A stretch of DNA of 64,000 bases, taken from contig NZ_JAFNJE010000005.1 of assembly GCF_017368475.1 (NCBI RefSeq), forward strand, positions 145,570-209,569, read 5' to 3'. Below are positions 1 to 9,772 of this stretch, piece after piece. Source of the stretch: Alteromonas sp. 5E99-2 (GTDB lineage: Bacteria > Pseudomonadota > Gammaproteobacteria > Enterobacterales > Alteromonadaceae). The notes under the pieces were generated by a model that did no database searches, was not told the DNA's origin, and saw only the letters and a program-made list of their open reading frames with translations. Position numbers and translations under genes: made by a program. Every line of letters begins with the position of its first letter. The stretch's first letter is position 1.

Positions 1-191
1 ACATGATTGCTGAAGGTATCATCGGCGCAGTGAAAGAAGTAGGCGTTGAAGTACCTGTAGTTGTTCGTCTTGAAGGAACAAATGCTGAATTAGGTCGTGA
101 TGTTCTTGCTAACTCTGGCTTAGATATCATTGCAGCAGCGTCTCTAACAGATGCCGCTGAGAAAGTTGTTGCCGCTGCGGAGGGCAAATAA
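1..191 (+). CDS. sucC: Succinyl-CoA ligase beta subunit, C-terminal end (partial)
   Basis: Only the last ~62 codons lie in the window; the gene begins upstream. The translated end (…[19 protein letters not shown]…) matches the ligase domain of the ADP/GDP-forming succinyl-CoA synthetase beta chain, which converts succinyl-CoA to succinate with nucleotide phosphorylation in the TCA cycle. Its TAA overlaps the sucD ATG by one base (TAATG), so the two subunits are probably translationally coupled. Identification rests on the residues visible and on the sucD partner that follows. Confidence 0.93.
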   Translation, partial: MIAEGIIGAVKEVGVEVPVVVRLEGTNAELGRDVLANSGLDIIAAASLTDAAEKVVAAAEGK

Positions 192-1063
192 TGTCTGTAC
201 TTATTAATAAAGACACTAAAGTTATCTGCCAAGGTTTTACCGGTGGACAAGGTACTTTCCATTCTGAGCAAGCGATTGCTTACGGTACGCAAATGGTTGG
301 TGGTGTAACACCAGGCAAAGGCGGTACTGAGCATTTAGGTCTTCCAGTATTTAATACTGTTAGCGAAGCTGTTGAAGCAACTGGTGCAACTGCAACAGTT
401 ATTTATGTTCCAGCTCCTTTCTGTAAAGATTCAATTGTTGAAGCAGTAGACGCCGGCATTGAATTGGTTGTATGTATTACTGAAGGTATTCCTACTTTGG
501 ATATGCTTTATGTTAAAGAATACGTAGAATCAAAAGGCGTACGCATGATTGGTCCTAACTGTCCTGGTGTTATCACACCTGGGGAGTGTAAAATTGGTAT
601 CATGCCTGGTCACATTCACAAGCCTGGTAAAGTAGGTATTGTTTCTCGTTCTGGTACATTAACGTACGAAGCGGTTAAGCAAACTACAGACGAAGGTTTT
701 GGCCAATCTACTTGTGTAGGTATTGGTGGTGACCCTATTCCTGGTTCTAACTTCATCGATATTTTGAAGTTGTTCCAAGAAGATCCTAAAACAGAAGCGA
801 TTGTTATGATTGGTGAAATTGGTGGTTCTGCAGAAGAAGAAGCTGCTGAGTTTATCAAAGCTAACGTAACTAAGCCTGTTGTATCTTACATTGCAGGTGT
901 TACAGCGCCTCCAGGTAAGCGTATGGGACATGCTGGTGCAATTATCGCTGGTGGTAAAGGTACTGCTGACGAGAAATTTGCTGCACTAGAAGCTGCGGGC
1001 GTAAAAACAGTACGTTCACTAGCTGATATCGGTAAAGCATTACGCGAAACTACAGGTTGGTAA
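191..1063 (+). CDS. sucD: Succinyl-CoA ligase alpha subunit
   Basis: Cytoplasmic TCA-cycle enzyme partnered with SucC. The 290-residue length is standard. The N-terminal CoA-binding Rossmann region carries [11 protein letters not shown], and the phosphohistidine loop [17 protein letters not shown] places the active His at about residue 246, as in E. coli. The start is fixed by overlap with the sucC stop codon. A strong factor-independent terminator follows at once, so sucD ends the operon. Nothing is degraded or unusual. Confidence 0.97.
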   Translation: MSVLINKDTKVICQGFTGGQGTFHSEQAIAYGTQMVGGVTPGKGGTEHLGLPVFNTVSEAVEATGATATVIYVPAPFCKDSIVEAVDAGIELVVCITEGIPTLDMLYVKEYVESKGVRMIGPNCPGVITPGECKIGIMPGHIHKPGKVGIVSRSGTLTYEAVKQTTDEGFGQSTCVGIGGDPIPGSNFIDILKLFQEDPKTEAIVMIGEIGGSAEEEAAEFIKANVTKPVVSYIAGVTAPPGKRMGHAGAIIAGGKGTADEKFAALEAAGVKTVRSLADIGKALRETTGW

Positions 1064-1083
1064 TTAGTTTTTAATTATTGCCT

Positions 1084-1118
1084 AAAAAAGCCCAGATGAA
1101 AGTCTGGGCTTTTTTTTA
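1084..1118 (+). terminator. Rho-independent terminator after sucD
   Basis: The arms AAAAAGCCCAGA and TCTGGGCTTTTTT flank a loop of about five bases and are followed by a T-run. It lies about 20 bases after the sucD stop and closes the operon. Confidence 0.9.
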
Positions 1119-1292
1119 CGTAAATTTTATTCAATCGACGTTTTTCCAGTGATAGTTCGATTTCGGTTTCATAACTCATTTAGCATAGTTAGCTTTTAAA
1201 CAGGTTGGATTCCAGTGTTGACCTAAGGTAGTTAAACACTTAGTGTGTTTTTAAAAGGGCTTGTAAAAACACAGAGCAAACGGACTGATTCA

Positions 1293-2402
1293 ATGTTTAG
1301 AAATAAAACACTGTTATTTGTAACTGCCCTTGTTTTTATCGCAACGCTATTCTTTCACCATGGCGATACAGCTAAGGTTTATCCCGTTGAAAAACTAGCA
1401 GATATGGTAATACCCATTTCTGATAACGATAAACAGCGAATAGACTCAATTCCCGAATCCTACCAGCAGCCTCAAATTGAGCTTAGTACTGATGAATCTA
1501 ATAAAGGCTTAATTATTGAGTGCGATCTAGAAGATTCGTTAGAAGACGATGGTCATGTTGACATACAACAGCAATATTTAAATTCTTTATTTAATTCCAC
1601 ATCACAAGATAGATTGTTGGAATATGCGCTATTTGCAGTCCCCCCAAAAGAACAATCTAGGTTTGACTTATTACTCGAATATAACCGGGAGTTTGCTAAC
1701 GAACCGCTGGTATTAATGGAGATTTTATCCTTATGCTCAAGTGCGAAATGTACAAAAAACTTTATAGACGCAGCTATTGATTCAGATAAAGAAAATGGGG
1801 CTATGTGGCTTTACGCTGTTTCATTTTTTGCTACTTCAGGTAATGACGAGGAAGTGCTGAAAGCAATTTTAGAGCTTGGGAGAACCTCCTTTTTTAACGA
1901 AAGAAGAGGGGAGAGAATTAAGTTGTACGCCCAAGCTGTTGAAGGTTTAACTGCCACTGATTTCTACTCTAATGTGATTAACGGAATCGGTGTTGATGCA
2001 GCAAGAGCTATCGGATATTCACCTATTTTTGATTGGTGTAAAGCAGGGATAAATGATCTTGCTAAGATGAATGCTTGTGTAGAGTTAGGACACAACCTTG
2101 AAAAAAGAAGCTCCACTATTTTTTCGCAATTAGCAGGAATAGCGTTACAAAAGATTATATATAAAGCTCAAGGCGACAATAAGCAGTATCGCTTTTTGGA
2201 AAATGAAAACGAATACCTACGTGATTCCATGGAGAGTGAGCAAGTTTTTAAAGCGTCATTGTTGATGTTTTATGATGAGGAGTTGTTACGTAATTGGCTG
2301 AATAATTTAGATGTTATGGGTGATTTAGAATCATCAAAAATACTAGTAGAAGAAGCGATTTTAATTTCTAAAAGCAAGGGCTCAGCTGCATGTATACAGT
2401 AA
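1293..2402 (+). CDS. Hypothetical membrane-anchored or exported protein
   Basis: I do not recognise a family. From the ATG chosen here the protein is 369 residues and opens with a short basic stretch and a hydrophobic segment (NKTLLFVTALVFIATLFF), which fits an uncleaved signal anchor or a signal peptide. The rest is acidic, hydrophilic and probably mostly helical, with several Cys residues. An in-frame GTG at 1245 would add 16 residues before the hydrophobic segment; neither start has a strong ribosome-binding site, and the ATG gives the more normal leader. It stands alone between the sucD terminator and glnS and is read in the same direction. Function unknown. Confidence 0.6.
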   Translation: MFRNKTLLFVTALVFIATLFFHHGDTAKVYPVEKLADMVIPISDNDKQRIDSIPESYQQPQIELSTDESNKGLIIECDLEDSLEDDGHVDIQQQYLNSLFNSTSQDRLLEYALFAVPPKEQSRFDLLLEYNREFANEPLVLMEILSLCSSAKCTKNFIDAAIDSDKENGAMWLYAVSFFATSGNDEEVLKAILELGRTSFFNERRGERIKLYAQAVEGLTATDFYSNVINGIGVDAARAIGYSPIFDWCKAGINDLAKMNACVELGHNLEKRSSTIFSQLAGIALQKIIYKAQGDNKQYRFLENENEYLRDSMESEQVFKASLLMFYDEELLRNWLNNLDVMGDLESSKILVEEAILISKSKGSAACIQ

Positions 2403-2465
2403 TTTTTGTAAACAATTAAAATAGCGAGTGTTTTTCAATGTCTTTATAGCGCTTTTTTAATACGG

Positions 2466-2493
2466 GTGACGAAAATTTTCTAAGTGTTATAAT
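2466..2493 (+). promoter_or_regulatory. Probable sigma-70 promoter for glnS
   Basis: A perfect TATAAT (2488-2493) is preceded by TGT, an extended -10 element, and by GTGACG (2466-2471) at a 16-base spacing as a 4/6 match to the -35 consensus. It ends about 43 bases before the glnS ATG. Confidence 0.55.
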
Positions 2494-2535
2494 CGAAGAT
2501 GACTAATAATTTTTAAGAATAAGGGTATTATCTTC

Positions 2536-4203
2536 ATGGCCGAGACTGAGCATCGTCCGACCAATTTTGTTCGCCAAATTATCGATAAAGATATCGCGAA
2601 TAAAGTTCACTCCACGATTAAGACGCGATTTCCTCCTGAACCTAATGGCTTTTTACATATAGGCCATGCTAAATCTATTTGTCTCAATTTTGGTATTGCT
2701 CAAGATTATCAGGGAAGTTGTAATTTACGCTTTGACGACACAAACCCCACGAAAGAAGATATTTCTTACGTCAATGCGATAAAAGAAGACGTACAGTGGT
2801 TGGGTTTTGAGTGGGCGGGTGAGCCTTGCTATTCATCGGGTTATTTTGACCAGCTTCATGGTTATGCTATCGAGCTCATTGAAAAAGGTTTGGCGTTTGT
2901 CGATTTTTGTTCTCAAGAAGAAATTCGAGAAATGCGCGGAACCTTAACCCAAGCGGGAACACACAGCCCATACCGCGATACTGACGTAGCAACGAACTTG
3001 GCAGAATTTGAAAAAATGACGGCCGGTGAGTACGAAGATGGTAAGTGCTGCCTACGTGCTAAAATAGATATGGCATCGTCCTTTATGGTGATGCGCGACC
3101 CTGTAATTTACCGTATTAAGCATGCTCACCACCACCAAACCGGTGATAAATGGTGTGTGTATCCCATGTACGATTTTACTCACTGTATTTCTGATGCCAT
3201 TGAGGGCATTACACATTCGCTTTGTTCATTAGAATTTCAAGATAATCGCAGATTATACGATTGGGTTATTGAAAATATTTCTATTGATACTGTACCAAGG
3301 CAATACGAATTTTCTCGTCTTAATCTAGAATATACTGTGCTGAGTAAACGTAAACTCATACAGTTAGTTGAAGAAAAATTTGTTGATGGATGGGACGACC
3401 CTCGTATGCCCACTGTTGCAGGTTTGCGCAGACGAGGCTATACAGCGGGCGCTATCCGCGAATTTTGTGCGCGAATTGGCGTGACCAAAATGGAAAATCA
3501 AGTTGAAATGAGCATGCTCGAAAGCTGCATTCGCGACGACTTGAATGAAAATGGTCCACGGGCTATGGCGGTTTTAGATCCGATTAAAGTCATTATTGAA
3601 AACTACCCAGAAGATCAACACGAAGAACTGGTAGCGCCGAATCACCCTAGTAATGAAGCGATGGGAACTCGCTTGTTGCCATTTAGTCGCGAAGTGTGGA
3701 TAGAAGCAGAAGATTTTCGAGAGTCTGCAAATAAAAAGTTTAAACGGTTAGTACTAGATAAAGAAGTACGCCTTAGAAACGCTTACGTGATTAAAGCAAA
3801 CCGTGTAGAGAAAGACGAGGATGGTAACGTGACTACGGTTTACTGTACTTATGACGATGAGACCTTAGGTAAAGACCCAGCTGATGGTAGAAAAGTGAAA
3901 GGGGTAATTCACTGGGTTGATGCGTCTAAAGGGTGTGCTGCGGAGTTTAGATTGTACGATCGACTTTTCACCGTTCCGAGTCCTGCGAAGGAAGACGATT
4001 TTACTGGCGCAATAAATCCAGATTCCCTTGAAGTGAAAAAAGGCTACATTGAGCCTAGTGCGTTGCAATCTGAACAAGGTTTTAGCGCGTGGCAATTTGA
4101 GCGAATAGGGTATTTTTGTCGAGACACTCATTTCGACACGCCTGTGTTCAATAGAACCGTAGGGTTGCGAGATACGTGGGCTAAGATACAACAAGGCGGT
4201 TAA
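2536..4203 (+). CDS. glnS: Glutaminyl-tRNA synthetase
   Basis: Class I aminoacyl-tRNA synthetase that charges tRNA-Gln with glutamine in the cytoplasm. The 555-residue length is normal for bacterial GlnS. The HIGH signature is seen as HIGHAK near residue 41, the GlnRS pattern RFDDTNP follows, and the KMSKS-equivalent loop is VLSKRK near residue 268. The C-terminal anticodon-binding beta-barrels are present in full. It has its own probable promoter. The stop codon is inside a hairpin shared with the convergent yciK-like gene. Confidence 0.97.
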   Translation: MAETEHRPTNFVRQIIDKDIANKVHSTIKTRFPPEPNGFLHIGHAKSICLNFGIAQDYQGSCNLRFDDTNPTKEDISYVNAIKEDVQWLGFEWAGEPCYSSGYFDQLHGYAIELIEKGLAFVDFCSQEEIREMRGTLTQAGTHSPYRDTDVATNLAEFEKMTAGEYEDGKCCLRAKIDMASSFMVMRDPVIYRIKHAHHHQTGDKWCVYPMYDFTHCISDAIEGITHSLCSLEFQDNRRLYDWVIENISIDTVPRQYEFSRLNLEYTVLSKRKLIQLVEEKFVDGWDDPRMPTVAGLRRRGYTAGAIREFCARIGVTKMENQVEMSMLESCIRDDLNENGPRAMAVLDPIKVIIENYPEDQHEELVAPNHPSNEAMGTRLLPFSREVWIEAEDFRESANKKFKRLVLDKEVRLRNAYVIKANRVEKDEDGNVTTVYCTYDDETLGKDPADGRKVKGVIHWVDASKGCAAEFRLYDRLFTVPSPAKEDDFTGAINPDSLEVKKGYIEPSALQSEQGFSAWQFERIGYFCRDTHFDTPVFNRTVGLRDTWAKIQQGG

Positions 4204-4215
4204 AACCGCCTTGTG
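4190..4215. terminator. Hairpin between convergent glnS and yciK-like gene
   Basis: CAAGGCGG and CCGCCTTG pair around TTAAAA; the glnS stop is in the loop. It sits between two convergent stops only 14 bases apart and probably ends transcription from both sides, though the T-tracts are weak. Confidence 0.6.
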
Positions 4216-4217
4216 TG

Positions 4218-4961
4218 TTACTTTGGCTGGCAGTCGAACGACTGCCCGTTTTCGTTTTTACTTTCATCACTCATTAAATAGACATAGGTTGGCATAATGT
4301 CTTCTGCGGTTTTTAATGTTAAAGGGTCTTCTGCTGGATAGGCTTTAGCACGCATTTCCGTGCGAGTTGCACCAGGGTTAATACAATTAAAACGCATTGA
4401 CGAGCTTTTGTATTCATCAGCTAAAACTTGCATCATGCCTTCTGTTGCAAATTTCGACACGCTATAACTTCCCCAAAATGCACGACCTTTACGGCCAACA
4501 CTGGATGATGTAAACACGATTGATGCCGAATTTGCTAAGGATAAAGGCGAAAGTAGGGCTTGTGTCATTTGTGCCGTTGCCGTCACATTGACTTTTAATA
4601 CGTCATTCCACTGCTGCGATTCGATATCTTTAAACTGGCATAAGCTGCCAAGTTGGCTTGCGTTGTGTAGGCAGCCATCAAGTCGCCCATATTCATTTGT
4701 GATTGTTTGAGCCATCTGCTTATAGTGACTTGGGGTTGCTCCTTTCATGTCTAAAGGCAAAATAGAGGGTTCATTGTAGCCTTTAGCTAGAATTTCGTCG
4801 TACGTTTGCTCTAATCTATTGACAGTGCGGCCGAGTAATATGCAGGTTGCACCATATTGTGAGAAGGTTAGTGCTGCTTGCTTTCCAATTCCACCGCCTG
4901 CACCAGTAATTAAAATGATTTTGTTTTTCAATCTATCATTTGACGTTACTGAACTTGTCAT
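4218..4961 (-). CDS. yciK: YciK-family short-chain dehydrogenase/reductase
   Basis: NAD(P)-dependent classical SDR of 247 residues. The Rossmann glycine motif is ITGAGGGIGKQAA, the central NxS region is LHNASQLG, and the catalytic Tyr/Lys are in YSVSKFATEGMM. The downstream part, VNCINPG-like followed by TRTEMRA and a PTYVYLMSDES tail, matches E. coli YciK closely. The substrate of this family is not settled. It is convergent with glnS and separated from the lipase gene by about 260 bases of divergent upstream region. Confidence 0.88.
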   Translation of the reverse strand: MTSSVTSNDRLKNKIILITGAGGGIGKQAALTFSQYGATCILLGRTVNRLEQTYDEILAKGYNEPSILPLDMKGATPSHYKQMAQTITNEYGRLDGCLHNASQLGSLCQFKDIESQQWNDVLKVNVTATAQMTQALLSPLSLANSASIVFTSSSVGRKGRAFWGSYSVSKFATEGMMQVLADEYKSSSMRFNCINPGATRTEMRAKAYPAEDPLTLKTAEDIMPTYVYLMSDESKNENGQSFDCQPK

Positions 4962-5220
4962 TTACCTATTTCCTATTGGCTGCGTTTATTAATTATAGAG
5001 TCATTGTTCTCTAAACGAGAAATCATAACGTCAAGGCGAGTGAGTTTATTCACTATAGTTACAAAGCTTTAACAAACCTTTGCAAAACAAAAGTAAAGCC
5101 AATAGTATTGAACGACATCGACTGATTTTACTTGTCAATTCTACGCCGTATTCTTTGTTGTAACATGTACAATTATAATTAATTTAAGGACCAAAAATAA
5201 TGATTTATAAGGGAGTGAAG

Positions 5221-7824
5221 ATGAAAAAACTTATACTGTGCACTAGCATAGCTATGGCTTTGGGGCTTATCGGTTGTGGTAGCGATGAAACCCTTCAAGA
5301 TATTCAAGATGAAACGCCTCCAGCAAGCCCTTTTTCTCGAGTCGTGTTTGACCCAGCAACGGGCGATTTAAACATCCCTAATGATTTACTTATTTTACCC
5401 GGAGATGATGGTTTCTTCGATTTTACGCTTAATATTCCGGTAGATGACCCCACTGATTTTGCTGATCCACAAAACGCACTCAATGTTTTGGATGGATGGT
5501 CTACCTCTCACCCTTTTGCTATTAACATCGATGTACCCGCCGGAACGGCATTAGATGAATCAACCTTATCTGCAGGTATACTCTTGTTTGAAGCCACCTT
5601 AGGCCTTGATAACCGAGATCCTGATTGTGCGCAAATCACCATTCCTTCTGCAGGATGCAAAATAGGTGACCAGTTGACGTTTGGTGTTGATTACGTTCTT
5701 TCCCTTGCCGATGATGATACGGTTAATTTTGTTCCTTTGCGCCCGTTAAAAGAAGCACAGGGGCACATGTTAGTTATTACAACTGACTTGCTAGATACAA
5801 ACGGTAATGGTGTTCAAGGTTCACTAACATGGGAATCAGTTAGTCGAGATATTTTAGAGTTCCCGTTGGCGACTGATGAGCAACTAGCCCTTCAAGGTAT
5901 TGTTAACTCCTTGATAGACCCTCTTTTAGGAATTGGTTTTGAAAGAGAGAACATTAGCTATGTGTCTGCTTTTACAACACAAAGTATTGATGATGTGCTT
6001 AACACCGTTAAACAACTTTATGTTGCGGAGTTTGCAGCGCGGTTTGCTGCAGGAGACCCAACAGCAGGAGAAGCGCTGCCAGTTATCGTTGCTACTGATG
6101 CTGTGGGGCCTCAAAATGCGATGGAAACCCTAGGTTTAGTTCAACAAGAAACCGTCGATGGTGCAGTTCAGCTAGGTATTTCTCAATTGCCTGCTGAAGC
6201 TGTTGGTTTAATTCCAGTGATTGAAAGTACCGATTTTTCTTCACTGACAACCTGTGATGGCTTGTTTGGCACTGTGTCTGGTGCCTTCGAGCCTGTATTT
6301 GGCTTTGTAAACGACTTTGCAGTTGGGGTTGCAACCGGTATTCTTGAACAAGTTGGGCCGTTTTGTGCTGCACAGCGTTTTGATGCAACAGTTTCACTGC
6401 CTTACTATTTAGCGCTTCCAAGCGACGAAAACCCAAATGCGCCTCGTACTGAATTTTGGACTTCGGCTTGTGATAGTGGTGTCGTTCTAGCAAGTACGCC
6501 TGTTGAGGTATTGGCAACGGCAACACCAGGCCCTAATGGAGCTTTGTGCTCTCAAGTTGGATTGGCTGATTTAATCGTGGACGGCCAGTCTCTAGATCCT
6601 GCCCGCAATTTAACGCGCTTTAGCCCTGTGCCACAGCCGAAAGGTGATGTTGATGGAAATATGGTACTTGACGTGCAAGTGACAGTGCCAAATCCGACGA
6701 TTGCCGCAGCACTTGGGTTTCCCATTGTTGAGCCTGATGCCGGGTGGCCGGTTGCTATTTTAATGCACGGTATTATGGGGCGTAAAGAAAATATGCTTGC
6801 AATATCTGGCGCCTTATCTTTAGCAGGTATTGCCTCTGTAGCCATTGATCACCCATTACACGGCGGAAGAGGGTTTGATACCGACGGTGATGGTGTCGAT
6901 GAAATCAATGCATCATCTATGGTAACGGATTATATGAATTTGAGCTCATTACCTACCGCTCGTGACAACCCACGTCAAAGTGCATCGGATATGCTAGGGC
7001 TTCGTTTGGGATTAAATGCCCTCGTTGATGCAACGTCTACTCAAGGTATTAATATTAACCCACAAAACGTGTCTGTTATGGGCGTTTCTCTTGGAGCTAT
7101 AACGGGTGGCACATTTGCGGCTGTAGCAAATACACCATTTGAAGGGGATTTAGCACCATTGAATAGCCTTTTTGAAGTTCAAACAGCCGTTTTAGAATCG
7201 CCAGGCGGTGGTATTGCTAACTTCCTGTTAGAGTCACCTGCATTTGGACCTGAAGTTCGCGCTAATTTACTACTGGGCGGATTGGAAGACTTTCAACAAC
7301 TAATATTAACCAACTTTGGAACCATCGATATTCCAAGAGAGACACTAATCGCTACAAGTGATGAGTTCTTAGCGGCTTTAAATGAAGAGCAAACTGAAGA
7401 GGTAAACGCTGTGTTTTCTCAGTTTATCTTTGCTGCTCAGTCTGTTCTCGATGCTGGCGACCCAATAAACTACGGTGGTATTTTAGGAGGTAACACACCA
7501 ACACTCATGCTTACGGTTGTTGGAGATGGAACAGAGCAAAATCCGCCAGACCAAGTGATTGCTATTCAAACAGCCTTGCCTCTATCAGGACAATTCCCTT
7601 ATGCAGGTGTTGTTGGCTTAGAACAAGTTTCGTCAACCACACAAGGTGTATCGGGTAGTGCTGTGAGTGGAATTGTACAATTCAATGCTGGCGCACATTT
7701 ATCAAGTTTAAGCCCAACTGCTAATCCTGCAGTAACGGCCGAGATGCAACGTCAAGTTGCGGCCTATATTGCTTCTCAAGGTACAGCGATTGTTATTACT
7801 GACGATACTGTAGTTGCAAACTGA
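5221..7824 (+). CDS. Pla-1/cef (VolA-type) extracellular lipase lipoprotein
   Basis: Large surface-directed lipoprotein of 867 residues. The leader MKKLILCTSIAMALGLIGC ends in a lipobox Cys followed by Gly-Ser. The C-terminal half is an alpha/beta hydrolase: ILMHGIMG supplies the oxyanion region and GVSLG, with Ser near residue 623, is the nucleophile elbow. The acidic DTDGDGVDE segment could bind calcium. Family members (Aeromonas Pla-1, Vibrio VolA) are lipases or lysophospholipases that release fatty acids from external lipids. An in-frame ATG at 5200 exists, but AAGGGAG five bases before 5221 and the clean lipoprotein leader favour 5221. A terminator follows. It is read as a single gene. 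Confidence 0.88.
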   Translation: MKKLILCTSIAMALGLIGCGSDETLQDIQDETPPASPFSRVVFDPATGDLNIPNDLLILPGDDGFFDFTLNIPVDDPTDFADPQNALNVLDGWSTSHPFAINIDVPAGTALDESTLSAGILLFEATLGLDNRDPDCAQITIPSAGCKIGDQLTFGVDYVLSLADDDTVNFVPLRPLKEAQGHMLVITTDLLDTNGNGVQGSLTWESVSRDILEFPLATDEQLALQGIVNSLIDPLLGIGFERENISYVSAFTTQSIDDVLNTVKQLYVAEFAARFAAGDPTAGEALPVIVATDAVGPQNAMETLGLVQQETVDGAVQLGISQLPAEAVGLIPVIESTDFSSLTTCDGLFGTVSGAFEPVFGFVNDFAVGVATGILEQVGPFCAAQRFDATVSLPYYLALPSDENPNAPRTEFWTSACDSGVVLASTPVEVLATATPGPNGALCSQVGLADLIVDGQSLDPARNLTRFSPVPQPKGDVDGNMVLDVQVTVPNPTIAAALGFPIVEPDAGWPVAILMHGIMGRKENMLAISGALSLAGIASVAIDHPLHGGRGFDTDGDGVDEINASSMVTDYMNLSSLPTARDNPRQSASDMLGLRLGLNALVDATSTQGININPQNVSVMGVSLGAITGGTFAAVANTPFEGDLAPLNSLFEVQTAVLESPGGGIANFLLESPAFGPEVRANLLLGGLEDFQQLILTNFGTIDIPRETLIATSDEFLAALNEEQTEEVNAVFSQFIFAAQSVLDAGDPINYGGILGGNTPTLMLTVVGDGTEQNPPDQVIAIQTALPLSGQFPYAGVVGLEQVSSTTQGVSGSAVSGIVQFNAGAHLSSLSPTANPAVTAEMQRQVAAYIASQGTAIVITDDTVVAN

Positions 7825-7842
7825 AAGTAGCTAATATCTCAA

Positions 7843-7872
7843 AGCCGGAGCTATATGCTCCGGTTTTTTTTA
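7843..7872 (+). terminator. Rho-independent terminator after lipase gene
   Basis: The stem CCGGAGC/GCTCCGG with loop TATAT is followed by a run of seven or more T. Confidence 0.9.
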
Positions 7873-7957
7873 TTCAAAATTACTCACTTGTCGTAACCTT
7901 TTCTTTAGGCTGATACACTAAGGAAAAGTAAAATAATATGATTTTTAGAGGTAACCA

Positions 7958-8974
7958 TTGGAATTTTTATTTGAATACGGTTTATTTTTCGCAAAAGCAG
8001 CGACGATTGTGATTGCTGTTGCCATTGTTGCAGGTTTAATTGCTGGGGCTGCGATTAAGCAAAAACCTGAAAAGGGTCAACTAGATTTTAAATCGATCAG
8101 TAATCAATTAGACGACGTAACTGATTACGCAAGAGAAATGGTTTTAGGAAAAGCTGACTTGAAAAAGTTGGCAAAAGAACAAAAGAAAGAGCAAAAAGCG
8201 AAAGCCAAAAATCAAGAGTCATTGCCCAGATTATTTGTGATTGATTTTAACGGCTCTATGGACGCCAATGAAGTTGATCATTTAAGAGAAGAAGTCACTG
8301 CTATTTTGTGTATTGCTAACGAAAAAGACGAAGTCTTAGTGAAAATTGAAAGTGGTGGTGGTGTCGTACATGGTTATGGTCTTGGCGCATCTCAGCTTCA
8401 GCGTATTAAAGATAAAAACATTCCGCTAGTTGCAGCGGTAGATAAAGTTGCAGCAAGCGGCGGTTACATGATGGCGTGTGTTGCAGATAAAGTATTGGCA
8501 GCGCCTTATGCAATAATTGGCTCTATTGGTGTAATTGCTCAATTACCTAATTTTAATAAGCTGTTAAAGAACAATCATATCGAATTTGAACAACACACTG
8601 CAGGTAACTTTAAACGTACCTTGACGGTATTTGGTGAAAATACCGATGAAGGTAGAGAGAAGTTTAGAGAAGAGTTAGGTGAAGTGCATGAAATGTTTAA
8701 ACATCATGTGGGATCAAATAGACAAGACGTAGATATTGATAAAGTCGCAACGGGTGAACATTGGTATGGCCAGCAAGCGAAAACACTGGCATTGGTAGAT
8801 GAAATTACTACATCTGATGATTATCTGATGCAAAGCAATGAAAGCAGAGACATTTTTGCAGTTAAATACTCACTTAAAAAGAGCGTGGCAGAAAAATTTG
8901 GCATTGCTGGTGCCACAGTGCTAGAAAAAACATTGATGCGCGTATGGAGCAGGGCATCTACTTGGTTTAAGTAG
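7958..8974 (+). CDS. sohB: Inner-membrane serine protease SohB
   Basis: S49 signal-peptide-peptidase-like protease, a Ser/Lys dyad enzyme anchored to the inner membrane and facing the periplasm. The protein has 338 residues. An N-terminal membrane segment (about residues 8-30) is followed by a Lys-rich linker, then AASGGYMMA (nucleophile Ser near 167) and AGNFKRTLT (general-base Lys near 219). The start is TTG: AGAGGT lies five bases upstream and the resulting MEFLFEYGLFFAK matches the E. coli SohB N-terminus, so no ATG is needed. It is a single gene with a large hairpin 30 bases after its stop. Confidence 0.92.
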   Translation: MEFLFEYGLFFAKAATIVIAVAIVAGLIAGAAIKQKPEKGQLDFKSISNQLDDVTDYAREMVLGKADLKKLAKEQKKEQKAKAKNQESLPRLFVIDFNGSMDANEVDHLREEVTAILCIANEKDEVLVKIESGGGVVHGYGLGASQLQRIKDKNIPLVAAVDKVAASGGYMMACVADKVLAAPYAIIGSIGVIAQLPNFNKLLKNNHIEFEQHTAGNFKRTLTVFGENTDEGREKFREELGEVHEMFKHHVGSNRQDVDIDKVATGEHWYGQQAKTLALVDEITTSDDYLMQSNESRDIFAVKYSLKKSVAEKFGIAGATVLEKTLMRVWSRASTWFK

Positions 8975-9363
8975 TAAACATTCAAGATAGTATAGTTACT
9001 GTTGCTGAGCGGTCCTTTGATGCCTATAAAAGGAGCGCTCAGAATACGCTAAGAAACGTTAGTGCTTGCGACTAATGTTAACGCAGTAGTGGTTAATCAC
9101 CTTTCGCTAGGAAAAAAATCAAGTTGTTCCTAAACGCTCAATAGGAATTGGAACTTCAAGTTGCTATATCAAACATAGCAAAAAGCGCTCCTTGGGTTAC
9201 AAAGGAAACGCTATTTTGGCGATTACGCTTGTTTCTTTGATTTTACTATAAACGATACAAATAGCATTGTCAGAACTTGTAGAAGCGGATTTTCAGCATG
9301 CTACAAACGCTAACGCTATATTGCGCCTTCTGTTACCTTTTTATAGTTTAAGAGGTTAGCGAG
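8975..9363. other. Hairpin-rich non-coding region
   Basis: No gene is visible in these 389 bases, but inverted repeats are packed together. The best is 9005-9042: CTGAGCG-g-TCCTTT pairs with AAAGGA-g-CGCTCAG, 13 pairs with one mismatch. Others are AACGTTAGT/ACTAATGTT (9055-9079), TTCCTA/TAGGAA (9125-9145), TTGCTAT/ATAGCAA (9162-9182) and TTGTAG/CTACAA (around 9276-9306). The motif CGCTA recurs on both strands. None has a terminator T-run. It could be a structured RNA, a protein-binding region or decayed repeats. Confidence 0.5.
9005..9042. repeat. Long near-perfect inverted repeat after sohB
   Basis: Thirteen of fourteen positions pair, with a single G/G mismatch and a loop of ten bases. There is no T-run, so it is not a standard intrinsic terminator. 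It may protect the sohB transcript 3' end or bind protein. Confidence 0.7.
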
Positions 9364-9672
9364 TTAGCGAGGCTTAATTGCACCTTTATTGTTATCCATA
9401 ATTTTATTTTCCCAAAAATCTTTAACTGAAAAGCTTGCGGTTTTGACCTTTTTTGTCTTAGCCGGTTTCTTTGATTTTTTAGGTTTTTCAGCTGATGGGC
9501 TAGCGCTTGATAAGTTGTCAGTCATTTCTTGCAACTGAGCTAACCTTATATTTTTGCCTCCGTCCACACTGTACCAACCACCTTTTGCTGTAATTTCAGG
9601 TGTTTTTCCATTGGCTTTGGAATAAGCATTAGAAAATGCCTGTATTACTTCATCTTTGTCTAACTTTGTCAT
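9364..9672 (-). CDS. Small lysine-rich hypothetical protein
   Basis: 102 residues, not recognised. The N-terminal ~45 residues (LDKDEVIQAFSNAYSKANGK… GGWYSVDGGKNIRLAQLQEM) look like a small folded helical/beta unit. The middle is a low-complexity basic linker (KPKKSKKPAKTKKVK), and a short C-terminal segment KDFWENKIMDNN follows. No signal peptide or membrane segment is seen, so it is probably cytoplasmic; the basic linker could contact nucleic acid, but that is a guess. It is divergent from the nif3-like gene about 100 bases away and runs toward the hairpin-rich region. Confidence 0.65.
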   Translation of the reverse strand: MTKLDKDEVIQAFSNAYSKANGKTPEITAKGGWYSVDGGKNIRLAQLQEMTDNLSSASPSAEKPKKSKKPAKTKKVKTASFSVKDFWENKIMDNNKGAIKPR

Positions 9673-9772
9673 TTTATCTAATTGAACCTAGTCGGGATGT
9701 TATAATAAGTTCCTTTTATAACGCGTTTTAATTTCGCTGTCTAATTTGTCGTTTAAATGCTATGGAATTGTT

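Noticed and set aside
1245..1292. GTG start extending the hypothetical protein by 16 residues
   Set aside because: It puts a hydrophilic tail before the hydrophobic leader and has no better ribosome-binding site than the ATG at 1293.
3865..4194. 109-codon minus-strand frame inside glnS
   Set aside because: It is fully within the conserved glnS coding region, with no recognisable motif and no ribosome-binding site.
6092..6526. 144-codon open frame on the minus strand inside the lipase gene
   Set aside because: Low-complexity Gln/His/Leu-rich translation and full overlap with a well supported lipase; it is a shadow frame.
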